Assembly (NCBI RefSeq): GCF_913773735.1
Contig: NZ_CAJYEB010000049.1
Coordinates: 180,208-244,207, forward strand
Source: an uncultured Massilia sp.
Lineage (GTDB): Bacteria; Pseudomonadota; Gammaproteobacteria; Burkholderiales; Burkholderiaceae_D
DNA: 64,000 nucleotides
Direction of reading: 5' to 3'
Below the pieces are notes generated by a model that was not told the DNA's origin, made no database searches, and saw only the letters and a program-made list of their open reading frames with translations. The position numbers and the translations under genes were made by a program. Positions 8,169 to 16,775 of this stretch are shown piece after piece (within the stretch, counting starts at the first letter, position 1; the number at the start of each line of letters is the position of its first letter).

Positions 8169-8520
8169 GGTGGCTCGGCTGCGTCATCGGCAAGTTGGAA
8201 GGCTGCGCATGGGTGCCCAGTATGGCACGGATTTACCAAAAATTATCCAAACGGTTGCAACTTTATATTCCACATAAAGGCATATTAAATACCATCCGAT
8301 GGCAATGCAGATCCTCTCCCTCGTGCACAAAGTTCCGTCTTTCACGGCAACTAATTCTTTTTGGAATTACATGATGATCTAAAGCAATCCAGAACTGCTA
8401 CCGTCGTGCTTGCCATTGCGTCACATCAAGCGATCGGCACCGGCACGGCGCAACGCCACCTCGTCCATACACGCTATCGTCGGGACATCCCGCTCTATCA
8501 ACCCGTCCAAAGGAGGCGTC
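8169..8520. other. 352-bp intergenic gap
   Basis: This stretch lies between two divergent genes and is clearly richer in A/T than its surroundings around 8225-8400 (for example CACATAAAGGCATATTAAAT). It should therefore contain the promoters of both genes. I could not fix a convincing -35/-10 pair, and I see no RNA gene or coding frame with proper codon bias. Confidence 0.4.
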
Positions 8521-9846
8521 ATGAAACGGCTGCTCGGCTTGACCGGATTGTTCATCTCGACCATGTGTTCGGCCCAGGGCACCCCGGGTGCGGACATGGT
8601 GGTCGCAAACGTGGTCGACAACCTCAAACGCGCGGCACAGGACATCATCCACCAGCTGGACCAGACGGCCAGCGTGAACAGCTTCCAGATCCGCCAGCAC
8701 CTCCTGGTCACGATCAGCGAGGTCGAGCACGCGGCGCTGACGGTGCAGGACAAGACCTTCAAGGATCTCGACAAGCAGCAGCAAGCGCTGTTCCAGGGCG
8801 CGGAGAACACCATCGCCGCCGCCAAGGCGGCCACCACCGCGCCGCTGGACAAGCTGGGCGACATCTCGAAGACCGTGGAAAACGCCGTGGCGCGCCTGCC
8901 GCTGGCGGACAAGAGCCCGCGCATCGCCCGCATCCGGCCCGACCACCTGCTGGCGCCGACCGGTGCCGCGCCGGTGCGGCTGGTCGTCGAAGGCAGCTTC
9001 CTTGCCTATGGCCCGGCCAGGCTGGAGATGGATGGCCAGTCGTGCACGCTGGCAAGCCAGACCGACGCCATGCTCGCCTTCCACTGCCCCGCCAGTACCT
9101 TCGCGACGGTGGACGGCTTCAGGAACGTCACGGGCAGCCTCGTCGTCGCCGACCGCAAGGAGTTCTGGGAACGCGTCAAGCACGTGTTCCGCAACTACGA
9201 GGCGAAGAAGAACTACCGCAGCCTCGTGGTCGCCGTGCCGCCCAAGCTCGGCGACTATGCGCTGGAAGTCGGCTACGCCAGCGATACGCAGGAGCCGCGG
9301 GCGGCCAGCGCGCCGTTCGAGTCCGGCAATCCGCACTGCGTCGGCCAGCGCGACTACTCGCTGAACTATGCCGTGCAGAACGGCCCCGCCTACACGATCC
9401 TGCCGGGATCGGTGACGTTCACCGCCACGTCCGGGAACGGCGAACGGAGCATGGCCGGGCCGCTCGACTTCACGCCGAAGGGCTTCCGCATGCAGGCGAC
9501 GCTGAAGAACGGCGGCGACTGCGGCCCCAGGCTGCCGTTCTCGAGCAGCAGGGCCTGGTATGACGCGCGCGCCTGGCTGGGCGGCACCGTGGCCTGGACC
9601 GAGGTCCGCACCGTCACCGCGCAAAAGGTCGATGCGGCGCCGCCCACGCCGCTGCTGTGGGGCAGCGACGTCGTCCTCGACCTGCCCGAGCGCCTGTCCT
9701 ACTTCAAGCTGTCCATCCGGCAGGTCGACGGCAGCAAGCCCATCGTGATCAACGCCGACAACACGCAGCGCTGGTTCAAGGTCGAGAAGACCGACCGGGT
9801 ACTCAAGATCAGTCCGCGCCAGGTGGAGGATGCGTTGCGGCTGTGA
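8521..9846 (+). CDS. exported protein of unknown function
   Basis: A 441-residue protein with a Sec signal peptide (MKRLLGLTGLFISTMCSAQG) and a strong AAAGGAGG Shine-Dalgarno that fixes the start at 8521, although the frame is open further upstream. Residues about 30-125 are helical (NLKRAAQDIIHQLDQT). The remainder looks beta-rich, with DYALEVGYASDTQEP, TILPGSVTFTATSGNGERS and WLGGTVAWTEVRTVTAQK. One cysteine lies at the mature N-terminal region. I do not recognise a family and found no catalytic motif. It is probably periplasmic or outer-membrane associated. It is followed by a 105-bp GC-rich gap and the convergent c-di-GMP gene. Confidence 0.8.
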   Translation: MKRLLGLTGLFISTMCSAQGTPGADMVVANVVDNLKRAAQDIIHQLDQTASVNSFQIRQHLLVTISEVEHAALTVQDKTFKDLDKQQQALFQGAENTIAAAKAATTAPLDKLGDISKTVENAVARLPLADKSPRIARIRPDHLLAPTGAAPVRLVVEGSFLAYGPARLEMDGQSCTLASQTDAMLAFHCPASTFATVDGFRNVTGSLVVADRKEFWERVKHVFRNYEAKKNYRSLVVAVPPKLGDYALEVGYASDTQEPRAASAPFESGNPHCVGQRDYSLNYAVQNGPAYTILPGSVTFTATSGNGERSMAGPLDFTPKGFRMQATLKNGGDCGPRLPFSSSRAWYDARAWLGGTVAWTEVRTVTAQKVDAAPPTPLLWGSDVVLDLPERLSYFKLSIRQVDGSKPIVINADNTQRWFKVEKTDRVLKISPRQVEDALRL

Positions 9847-9951
9847 CGGCGGCGGCCCGGCACCGATGCCGCCCCGGCCGCGCCCCGATCCCGCACGCGC
9901 CGCCGTGGCGCCCGCGGATCCGGCCCGGCGCGCCGGCGCGGCGCGTGCGGC

Positions 9952-12396
9952 TCAGTCGCCCAGCCGCGTCCCCCTGCGCAGCAGGTCGCGCAGGCCCTCG
10001 CGCGGCAGCCCGGGGCTGAAGTAATAGCCCTGCATCTGGTCGCAGTGGTGGGCGCGCAGGAAGCGCAGTTGCTCGCGCGTCTCCACGCCTTCCGCGACCA
10101 CCTCCAGCCTGAGGTTGTGGCCGAGGGCGATGATGGCGCGCGTGATCACCGCGTGGCCGTCGTCCTGGACGCTGCCGAGGAACGAGCGGTCGATCTTGAT
10201 GGTATCGACCGGGAACTGCTGCAGGTGGCTCAGGCTCGAGTAGCCGGTGCCGAAATCGTCGATCGACAGCCGCACGCCGAGGCGCTTCAGCCCTTCGAGT
10301 GCCTCCTGCGCGTCGCGCGGGCTGTCCATCAGCTGGCTTTCCGTCACCTCCAGTTCGAGGCAGTGCGGATCCACGCCGTGGTGCGCGAGGATGGCCGCCA
10401 GGCGCGCCACGAACTGGCGCTGGCGCAGCTGGCGCGCCGACAGGTTGACGGCGATGACGAGGCCCTCGATGCCCTCCGCGTGGAAGTCGCGCAGCGTGCG
10501 GCAGGCTTCGGCGATGGCCCATTCGCCGATCGGCACGATCAGGCCGGTCTGCTCGGCAACCGGGATGAACCGGTCGGGCCCGACCAGTCCCTGCTGCGGA
10601 TGGCGCCAGCGGATCAGCGCCTCGGCGCCGACCACGCGGCCGCTGCGCAGGTCGACCTTGGGCTGGTAGTCCAGCGCCAGCTCGCCGTTGCCGAGCGCGC
10701 GCTGCAGGCTGGCCTCGAACTGCAGGTGCAGGTGCACGGCCTGGTTCAGCGCGGCCGAATAGAACTGCACGTTGTTGCGGCCCAGCGCCTTGGCATGGTA
10801 CATGGCGGCGTCGGCGGCGCGCATCATCAGGTCCGGGGTGGCGCCGTCGCGCGGGAACACGGCCACGCCGATGCTGGCGCCGGGCAGGATCTCCTGGCCG
10901 CCGACGGCGACCGGCAGCGCGACGGCCGCGCGGACCCGCTCGACCAGGTCGGCCAGCTCCTGCAGCCCCGGCTGGTCGCGGATGACGAGCACGAATTCGT
11001 CGCCGCCGACGCGGGCCACGGTGTCGTCGTCGCGCGTGTTCTCGCGCAGCCGCGTGGCGATGGCGCGCAGCACGGCGTCGCCGGCCTCGTGGCCGAAGGT
11101 ATCGTTGACGTGCTTGAAGTTGTCCAGGTCGAGGAAGGCGAGCGCGCCCTGGCCGCCGCCGTGCGTGCTCGCCGCCAACGCCTCCGCGAGCCGCTCCTGC
11201 AGCAGCGCGCGGTTGGCCAGGCCGGTGAGCGGGTCGTGGTGCGCCAGGTGCTGCAGGCGCCGCTCGTAGTGGCGCGCCTCGGTGACGTCGCTGATGACGG
11301 CGACGAAATGCGTGACCTCGCCGTCGACGGCCGCCACCGGGTCGATGCGCAGGTCGTTCCAGAAGATCGTGCCGTCCTTGCGCGCGTTGCGCAGCAGCGC
11401 GCGCACGCTCTGCTGGCGGCGCAGCGCCGCGCTGATGCGGTGGCCCTCCTCCACGTCGCAACCGGGCACGCGCATGAAGCGCGGGTCGCGCCCCTTGATC
11501 TCGGCCAGCGTGTAGCCGGTCAGGTGCTCGAAGGCCGGGTTGACGTATTCGATATGGTGTTCGTGGCGGTCGCGGCAGGTGATCACGATCGCGTTCACGC
11601 TCGACGTCAATGCCCGCTCGCGCAGCCGCAGGGCCTTGTCGGACTGCTTGCGCGCGCTGATGTCGAGCCCGGTGCCGAACACGCAGGGCAGGCTGCCCAG
11701 GCTGGTGCGCGCGCAGTGGAACAGGAAGCTGGTGCGCTTGCCCTGGCGGCCGACCAGGTCGGCCTCGTGGGTCGATTCGCCGTGCTCGAAGGCCGCCATG
11801 ATGTTGCAGACCACCGTGGGCCGCGTCGCCGGATCGAAGAAGCGCTTCACGTTCAGGCTCGGCATCGCCGCGCTGGGCACCTGCAGCGCCTCCTCGAGCT
11901 GGCGGTTCCACAACAGCAGGTGGCCGCTGCGGTCGATCACGTAGAACACGCAGGGCAGCCCCTCGATGATGTCGTCGACCGCCAGGTCCTGGACCAGGCC
12001 GGGGCGTCCCGGCGCCAGCGCCTTGCGCGGCACCACGATCACGCTGTACGAAGCGGAGCCGGTCTTTTCGTAGGAATGCGGCGCCACGATGATGCGTACC
12101 GGTATGCGCCGGCCGTCGACGCAGGCCAGGCTGCCGGTCGTTTCGGCCTCGCGCTGCGCCAGCGCGCGCGGCGCCGCGCCGGCCTCGTCGTCGACATCGA
12201 TCAGGTTCCCGATCCTGCTGCCGCGGATGTCGGACGCGGTATAGCCGGCCAGCTTCTCGCAGGCCGGATTCCAGTCGGTGACGGTCCCGGTCGCGTCGAC
12301 CACGAAGACGGCAAGGGGAAGCGGCGACGGATGCAAGGCGGACTCCTGTTGCCCGGACCATCCCGGATGACATGGCGAGCGGGCATTCGCCATCAT
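9952..12396 (-). CDS. PAS-PAS-PAS-GGDEF-EAL cyclic-di-GMP signalling protein
   Basis: About 814 residues, cytoplasmic. Three PAS-type sensor segments occupy roughly residues 20-120, 140-250 and 275-390 (WNPACEKLAGYTASDIRGS, then WNRQLEEALQVPS, then YVNPAFEHLTGYTLAEIKG). The GGDEF domain follows with an intact GGDEF at about residue 464, and the EAL domain has an intact EAL at about residue 590 plus DDFGTGYSSLSHL. Both the diguanylate cyclase and phosphodiesterase signatures are preserved, so it could be bifunctional. There is no transmembrane segment, so it probably senses a cytoplasmic signal such as redox state or oxygen. I take the start at 12396 (MMANARS); upstream codons would overlap the divergent DUF6622 gene. 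Likely controls biofilm or motility, by family knowledge only. Confidence 0.92.
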   Translation of the reverse strand: MMANARSPCHPGWSGQQESALHPSPLPLAVFVVDATGTVTDWNPACEKLAGYTASDIRGSRIGNLIDVDDEAGAAPRALAQREAETTGSLACVDGRRIPVRIIVAPHSYEKTGSASYSVIVVPRKALAPGRPGLVQDLAVDDIIEGLPCVFYVIDRSGHLLLWNRQLEEALQVPSAAMPSLNVKRFFDPATRPTVVCNIMAAFEHGESTHEADLVGRQGKRTSFLFHCARTSLGSLPCVFGTGLDISARKQSDKALRLRERALTSSVNAIVITCRDRHEHHIEYVNPAFEHLTGYTLAEIKGRDPRFMRVPGCDVEEGHRISAALRRQQSVRALLRNARKDGTIFWNDLRIDPVAAVDGEVTHFVAVISDVTEARHYERRLQHLAHHDPLTGLANRALLQERLAEALAASTHGGGQGALAFLDLDNFKHVNDTFGHEAGDAVLRAIATRLRENTRDDDTVARVGGDEFVLVIRDQPGLQELADLVERVRAAVALPVAVGGQEILPGASIGVAVFPRDGATPDLMMRAADAAMYHAKALGRNNVQFYSAALNQAVHLHLQFEASLQRALGNGELALDYQPKVDLRSGRVVGAEALIRWRHPQQGLVGPDRFIPVAEQTGLIVPIGEWAIAEACRTLRDFHAEGIEGLVIAVNLSARQLRQRQFVARLAAILAHHGVDPHCLELEVTESQLMDSPRDAQEALEGLKRLGVRLSIDDFGTGYSSLSHLQQFPVDTIKIDRSFLGSVQDDGHAVITRAIIALGHNLRLEVVAEGVETREQLRFLRAHHCDQMQGYYFSPGLPREGLRDLLRRGTRLGD

Positions 12397-12581
12397 AGGC
12401 TTGCGCCCCCGCACGGGCGCACGATTCGCCCCCGGCTCGCCGCACGCCGCCACCACTGGCGCCCGCCAGCCGCATTTCGCGCCGCCCCGCCGCATCTCGT
12501 CGCAAACCCCGGCGCCGCGGCGCTGTCCATCGCAAGATGGCATCACCCGATCCACTCTTGCACAATTTCAAGGAGCCGACC

Positions 12582-13103
12582 ATGCTGAACCAGATCCTGA
12601 GCCACACCCCCGTCTATGTCTGGGCGATCCTCGCCTTCCTCGTGGTCCGCGGCGTGGCGGCGGCGCGCACGCGCGAGACGAGCATGCGCAAGCTGTTCAT
12701 CATTCCCGCCGTCATGCTGGCGCTGGCGCTGGAAGACATCGGCAGGAAGTTCGGCGCCGGCGTGCCGGCCTGGGCCGCATGGGCGGTGGCGGCCGGCGCG
12801 ACGATGCTGGTCACCTACCGGTTCGGCCGCCCGCGCCTGGCCGCCGGCGCCGCGCCCGGCCGGGTGCGCCTGCACGGCAGCTGGGCGCCGCTGGCGATGA
12901 TGATGGCGGTGTTCTGCACCAAGTACGGGGTGTCGGTGGCGCTGGCGGTCCAGCCCGCGCTCGGCCGCGACACCACCTTCGCCATGCTGGCCTGCGCCCT
13001 GTTCGGCCTGTCCAGCGGCTGGTTCCTGGGCCGCCTGGCCGGCGACGTGGCCGCGTGGCGCCGGCTGCAGGGGCACGCCGTGGGCACGGCGCGCATGGCC
13101 TGA
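12582..13103 (+). CDS. DUF6622 family inner-membrane protein
   Basis: A 173-residue integral membrane protein with about five hydrophobic segments. The N-terminus MLNQILSHTPVYVWAILAFL is characteristic of the DUF6622 group of small proteobacterial membrane proteins, whose function is unknown. The start at 12582 is supported by an AAGGAG Shine-Dalgarno; an in-frame upstream ATG at 12537 lacks one. It is divergent from the cyclic-di-GMP gene. Its stop is followed by a GC-rich tandem repeat array. Confidence 0.82.
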   Translation: MLNQILSHTPVYVWAILAFLVVRGVAAARTRETSMRKLFIIPAVMLALALEDIGRKFGAGVPAWAAWAVAAGATMLVTYRFGRPRLAAGAAPGRVRLHGSWAPLAMMMAVFCTKYGVSVALAVQPALGRDTTFAMLACALFGLSSGWFLGRLAGDVAAWRRLQGHAVGTARMA

Positions 13104-13109
13104 AGCGCA

Positions 13110-13177
13110 GGGCCTGACGCGCCGGGCCTGACCCCCTGGGCCTGACCCGCCGGGCCTACGCTGCGGGCCGACGCTGC
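13110..13177. repeat. GGGCCTGAC tandem repeat array
   Basis: Five head-to-tail units occupy this gap between convergent genes. Three are 14 nt (GGGCCTGACGCGCC, GGGCCTGACCCCCT, GGGCCTGACCCGCC) and two are 13 nt (GGGCCTACGCTGC, GGGCCGACGCTGC). The array seems to have grown from the end of the DUF6622 gene, where ATGGCCTGA shares the core. It is directly followed by a hairpin at 13178-13200. Confidence 0.7.
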
Positions 13178-13200
13178 GGGCGCCGGCCCGGGCGGCGCCC
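13178..13200. terminator. GC-rich hairpin between convergent genes
   Basis: Arms GGGCGCC (13178-13184) and GGCGCCC (13194-13200) enclose a 9-nt loop that itself contains GCCCGGGC. There is no U-tract, so factor-independent termination is uncertain. Its position between two convergent stops suggests it separates the two transcripts. Confidence 0.35.
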
Positions 13201-13217
13201 GCCCGGGTCCTGGCGCA

Positions 13218-14663
13218 TCACACGCCGATCAGCGACACCGCCTTGGTGTTCAGGTAGGCTTCCAGCGCCTCCGGACCGCCTTCCGAACCGTAGCCCGAAT
13301 CCTTGACGCCGCCGAAAGGCATCTCGGCGCTCGGCGCCGCCGGCTGGTTCAGCCACAGCATGCCGACTTCCATGCGGTGCATCAGCTGGTGGGCGTTCTT
13401 GATCGAGCGCGTGAACGCGTAGCCGGCCAGGCCGAACGGCAGGCGGTTCGCCTCGGCGATCGCCTCGTCCAGCGTATCGAAGCCGCGCACGGCGGCCACC
13501 GGGCCGAACGGCTCGTCGTTGAACACGCTGGCGTCGAGCGGCACGTCGGCCAGGATCGTGGGCGCGAAGAAGTTGCCCTCCTCGCCCACGCGCTGGCCGC
13601 CGGTGACGACCTGCGCGCCCCTGGCGGCCGCGTCTTCGACCACCTTGCGCATCGCCGCCACGCGGCGCGCGTTGGCCAGCGGGCCCAGCGTGGTGCCGTC
13701 CGCCAGGCCGTCGCCCAGCTTCAGGCCCTGCGCATGGGCGGCCATCGCGCGCACGAACTCGTCCTTGACGCTGTTGTGGACCAGGAAGCGGGTCGGCGAG
13801 ATGCACACCTGGCCGGCATTGCGGAACTTGGCGCCGCCGGCGGCCTTGACCGCCAGCGCCACGTCGGCGTCCTCGGCCACGATGACCGGGGCGTGGCCGC
13901 CCAGTTCCATCGTCACGCGCTTCATGTGCGCGCCGGCCAGCGCGGCCAGCTGCTTGCCGACCGGGGTCGAGCCGGTGAAGGTGACCTTGCGGATCACCGG
14001 GTGCGGGATCAGGTAGCCCGAAATCTCGGCGGGATCGCCGAACACCAGGCCGACGGCGCCGGCCGGCACGCCGGCGTCGACGAAGCACTGGAACAGCGCG
14101 GCCGGCGAGGCCGGGGTCTCTTCGGGCGCCTTGCACAGGAAGGAGCAGCCGGTGGCCAGCGCGGCGGCCAGCTTGCGCACCACCTGGTTGATCGGGAAGT
14201 TCCACGGGGTGAAGGCGGCGACCGGGCCGACCGGTTCCTTCAGCACCAGTTGCTGGGCGGCCGGGTTGCGCGACGGGACGATGCGGCCGTACACGCGCAT
14301 GCCCTCGGCGGCGAACCAGTCGATGATGTCGGCGCCGGCCATGGCCTCGATGCGCGCCTCGGCCAGCGGCTTGCCCTGTTCCTGGGTCAGCAGGCGGGCG
14401 ATGTCGGCGGCGCGCTCGCGCAGCAGGCCGGCGGCGCGGCGCATGGTGGCGGCGCGCTCGAAGGCCGGCACGGCGCGCCAGGCCTCGAATCCCCGCTGGG
14501 CGGCCGCCAGGGCGCGGTCGAGGTCGCCGACGCTGGCATGCACGACACTGCCGATCGCCTTGCCGGTCGCCGGGTTCAGCACGGGGATGGTCTTGCCGCC
14601 TTCGGCCTCGACCCATTCGTTGGCGATGAGGAGGCGGGTATCGGGATAGCTGGAAGTCGTCAT
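13218..14663 (-). CDS. NAD(P)-dependent aldehyde dehydrogenase (succinate-semialdehyde dehydrogenase type)
   Basis: Cytosolic aldehyde dehydrogenase of 481 residues, the usual length for the family. All catalytic elements are visible: FTPWNFP with Asn155, MELGGHAP with general base Glu253, and GQVCIS with nucleophile Cys287. The closest pattern is GabD-like succinate-semialdehyde dehydrogenase, acting in GABA or 4-hydroxybutyrate breakdown. The related alpha-ketoglutarate-semialdehyde dehydrogenase (last step of hexuronate oxidation) is a real alternative, because a hexuronate locus without that enzyme lies at 47.4-52.5 kb. It is monocistronic and divergent from the ThDP-enzyme gene. No gabT or regulator gene is adjacent. 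Confidence 0.88.
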   Translation of the reverse strand: MTTSSYPDTRLLIANEWVEAEGGKTIPVLNPATGKAIGSVVHASVGDLDRALAAAQRGFEAWRAVPAFERAATMRRAAGLLRERAADIARLLTQEQGKPLAEARIEAMAGADIIDWFAAEGMRVYGRIVPSRNPAAQQLVLKEPVGPVAAFTPWNFPINQVVRKLAAALATGCSFLCKAPEETPASPAALFQCFVDAGVPAGAVGLVFGDPAEISGYLIPHPVIRKVTFTGSTPVGKQLAALAGAHMKRVTMELGGHAPVIVAEDADVALAVKAAGGAKFRNAGQVCISPTRFLVHNSVKDEFVRAMAAHAQGLKLGDGLADGTTLGPLANARRVAAMRKVVEDAAARGAQVVTGGQRVGEEGNFFAPTILADVPLDASVFNDEPFGPVAAVRGFDTLDEAIAEANRLPFGLAGYAFTRSIKNAHQLMHRMEVGMLWLNQPAAPSAEMPFGGVKDSGYGSEGGPEALEAYLNTKAVSLIGV

Positions 14664-14953
14664 GGCAGGTAGGTGTCCTTGTCGTTGGAATGGTGCGACC
14701 GCGCCCGGCGCCCGCGCCGGCAGCGTGCGGTCGTCCGCTACTGTGCCAGAAATCGGCGCGGCCGGTGCAACCTGCCCGCGTTTTGCCGCGCCGTCTTTAC
14801 GCGGACGGCGCCGGCGCGCTGCCCGTCGTCAAGAACATTTTCGCTGGCATAACGTGTCCTGTGGCTGAGCGTGTCGGTGCTAACCTTGGTCCCAACTCGC
14901 GGCGCCGTGGCGCCGCCCATCCGCCAACCGCAGACAGAGGACACGCAGACATC

Positions 14954-16741
14954 ATGAGCAAAACCGTCGGTGATTATTTCGTCGAGCGCCTGTACGACTG
15001 GGGCGTACGGACCATTTTCGGCTATCCGGGTGACGGCATCAACGGCGTGCTGGGCGCGCTCAACCGCGCCGAGAAGAAGATCGAGTTCATCCAGGTGCGC
15101 CACGAGGAAATGGCCGCGTTCATGGCCTCGGCCCACGCCAAGTTCACGGGCCAGCCGGGCGTGTGCCTGTCCACCGGCGGTCCCGGCGCGACCCACCTGG
15201 TCACCGGCCTGTACGACGCCAAGCTCGACCACGTGCCGGTGCTGGCCATCGCCGGCCAGGCCGCGCGCACGATCCGCGGCGCCCACTACCAGCAGGAAGT
15301 CAACCTCGATCGCATGTTCGCCGACGTCGCCGACTTCGTCCAGGAAGCGGCGGTGCCGGCGCAGGTGCGCCACCTGCTCGACCGCGCCATGCGCACGGCG
15401 CTGGGCCGCAACGGGGTGTCCGTGCTGGTGCTGCCGAACGACCTGCAGGACGAGCCCTGGGAAGACCCGCCGCGCAAGCACGGCTCGGTGTTCTCCGGAC
15501 TGGGCTATACCAAGCCGCGCGTGGTGCCCTACGAGGCCGACCTGCGCCGCGCCGCCGACGTGCTCAATGCCGGCAGCAAGGTCGCCATCCTGGTCGGCGC
15601 CGGCGCGCTGGGCGCCACCGACGAGGTGATGGCGGTGGGCGAGCGCCTGCTGGCCGGCGCCGCCAAGGCGCTGCTGGGCAAGGCCGCCCTGCCCGACCAC
15701 CTGCCCTGGGTCACCGGCTCGATCGGCATCCTCGGCACCAAGGCCAGCTGGGAACTGATGAACGGCTGCGACACCCTGCTGCTGGTCGGCACCGGCTTCC
15801 CCTACGCCGAATTCCTGCCCAAGGAAGGCAAGGCGCGCGCGGTCCAGATCGACATCGACCCGACCATGCTGGGCATGCGCTACCCCACCGAGGTCAACCT
15901 GCACGGCGACGCCGCCGAGACGCTGCGCCTGCTGCTGCCGCTGCTGGAGGAAAAGACCGACAAGTCCTGGCGCGACAAGGTCGAACAGGACGTGCGCGAT
16001 TCGTGGCGCCTGCTGGAACAGCGCGCGATGGCCAAGGCCGACCCGGTCAATCCGCAGCGCGTGGCCTGGGAGCTGTCGCCGCTGCTGCCGCGCGACGCCA
16101 TCGTCACCAGCGATTCCGGCTCCTGCGCCAACTGGTTCGCGCGCGACCTGAAGGTGCAGCGCGGCCAAATGTATTCGCTGTCCGGCGGCCTGGCCTCGAT
16201 GGGCGCCGCGGTCCCCTACGCGATCGCCGCCAAGTTCGCCCATCCGGAGCGTCCGGTGGTGGCGCTGGTCGGGGACGGCGCCATGCAGATGAATAACATG
16301 GCCGAGCTGATCACCGTGTCCAAGTACTGGAAGCGCTGGAAGGATCCGCGCTGGATCTGCTGCGTCTTCAATAACGGCGACCTGAACCAGGTGACCTGGG
16401 AACAGCGCGTGATGCAGGGCGACCCCAAGTTCGAGGCGACCCAGCAGATCCCGGACGTGCCCTACCACCGCTTCGCCGAACTGATCGGCCTGAAGGGCAT
16501 CTACTGCAACGATCCCGACATGGTCGGCGAGGCCTGGCGCGAGGCGCTGGCGTCGGACCGCCCGGTCGTGCTCGAGTTCAAGACCGACCCCGAGGTACCG
16601 CCGCTGCCCTCGCACATCACGCTGGAGCAGGCCAGGTCCTTCATGACGGCGGCCGTCAAGGGCGACCCAAGCGAGGGGTCGATGCTGGCCGGCGTGGCCC
16701 GGCAGGTGCTGAGCTCGATCCTCCCGGGCGACAAGAAGTGA
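14954..16741 (+). CDS. thiamine-diphosphate-dependent enzyme (pyruvate oxidase/acetolactate synthase-like)
   Basis: A 595-residue ThDP enzyme with the three canonical domains: Pyr domain with catalytic Glu51 (VRHEEMAAF), a central nucleotide-binding-like domain, and a PP domain with the Mg-ThDP motif GDGAMQMNN near residue 440 and NNGDLNQ near 472. It most resembles the annotated class of thiamine-pyrophosphate-requiring proteins close to pyruvate oxidase PoxB; the true substrate is unknown. The start at 14954 (MSKTVGDYF) follows an AGAGGA site, and the longer open frame upstream is not supported. The glycosidase-like gene starts 34 nt after its stop, implying one transcript and a shared function, perhaps in carbohydrate-linked stress metabolism. 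Confidence 0.88.
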   Translation: MSKTVGDYFVERLYDWGVRTIFGYPGDGINGVLGALNRAEKKIEFIQVRHEEMAAFMASAHAKFTGQPGVCLSTGGPGATHLVTGLYDAKLDHVPVLAIAGQAARTIRGAHYQQEVNLDRMFADVADFVQEAAVPAQVRHLLDRAMRTALGRNGVSVLVLPNDLQDEPWEDPPRKHGSVFSGLGYTKPRVVPYEADLRRAADVLNAGSKVAILVGAGALGATDEVMAVGERLLAGAAKALLGKAALPDHLPWVTGSIGILGTKASWELMNGCDTLLLVGTGFPYAEFLPKEGKARAVQIDIDPTMLGMRYPTEVNLHGDAAETLRLLLPLLEEKTDKSWRDKVEQDVRDSWRLLEQRAMAKADPVNPQRVAWELSPLLPRDAIVTSDSGSCANWFARDLKVQRGQMYSLSGGLASMGAAVPYAIAAKFAHPERPVVALVGDGAMQMNNMAELITVSKYWKRWKDPRWICCVFNNGDLNQVTWEQRVMQGDPKFEATQQIPDVPYHRFAELIGLKGIYCNDPDMVGEAWREALASDRPVVLEFKTDPEVPPLPSHITLEQARSFMTAAVKGDPSEGSMLAGVARQVLSSILPGDKK

Positions 16742-16775
16742 ACGCGCCTGCGCGCGCCATAGCGAAAGGAAGACG

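Noticed and set aside
14690..14953. N-terminal extension of the ThDP enzyme
   Set aside because: The frame is open, but residues are Arg/Pro-rich and do not belong to the Pyr domain. The ATG at 14954 has a binding site and normal domain start.
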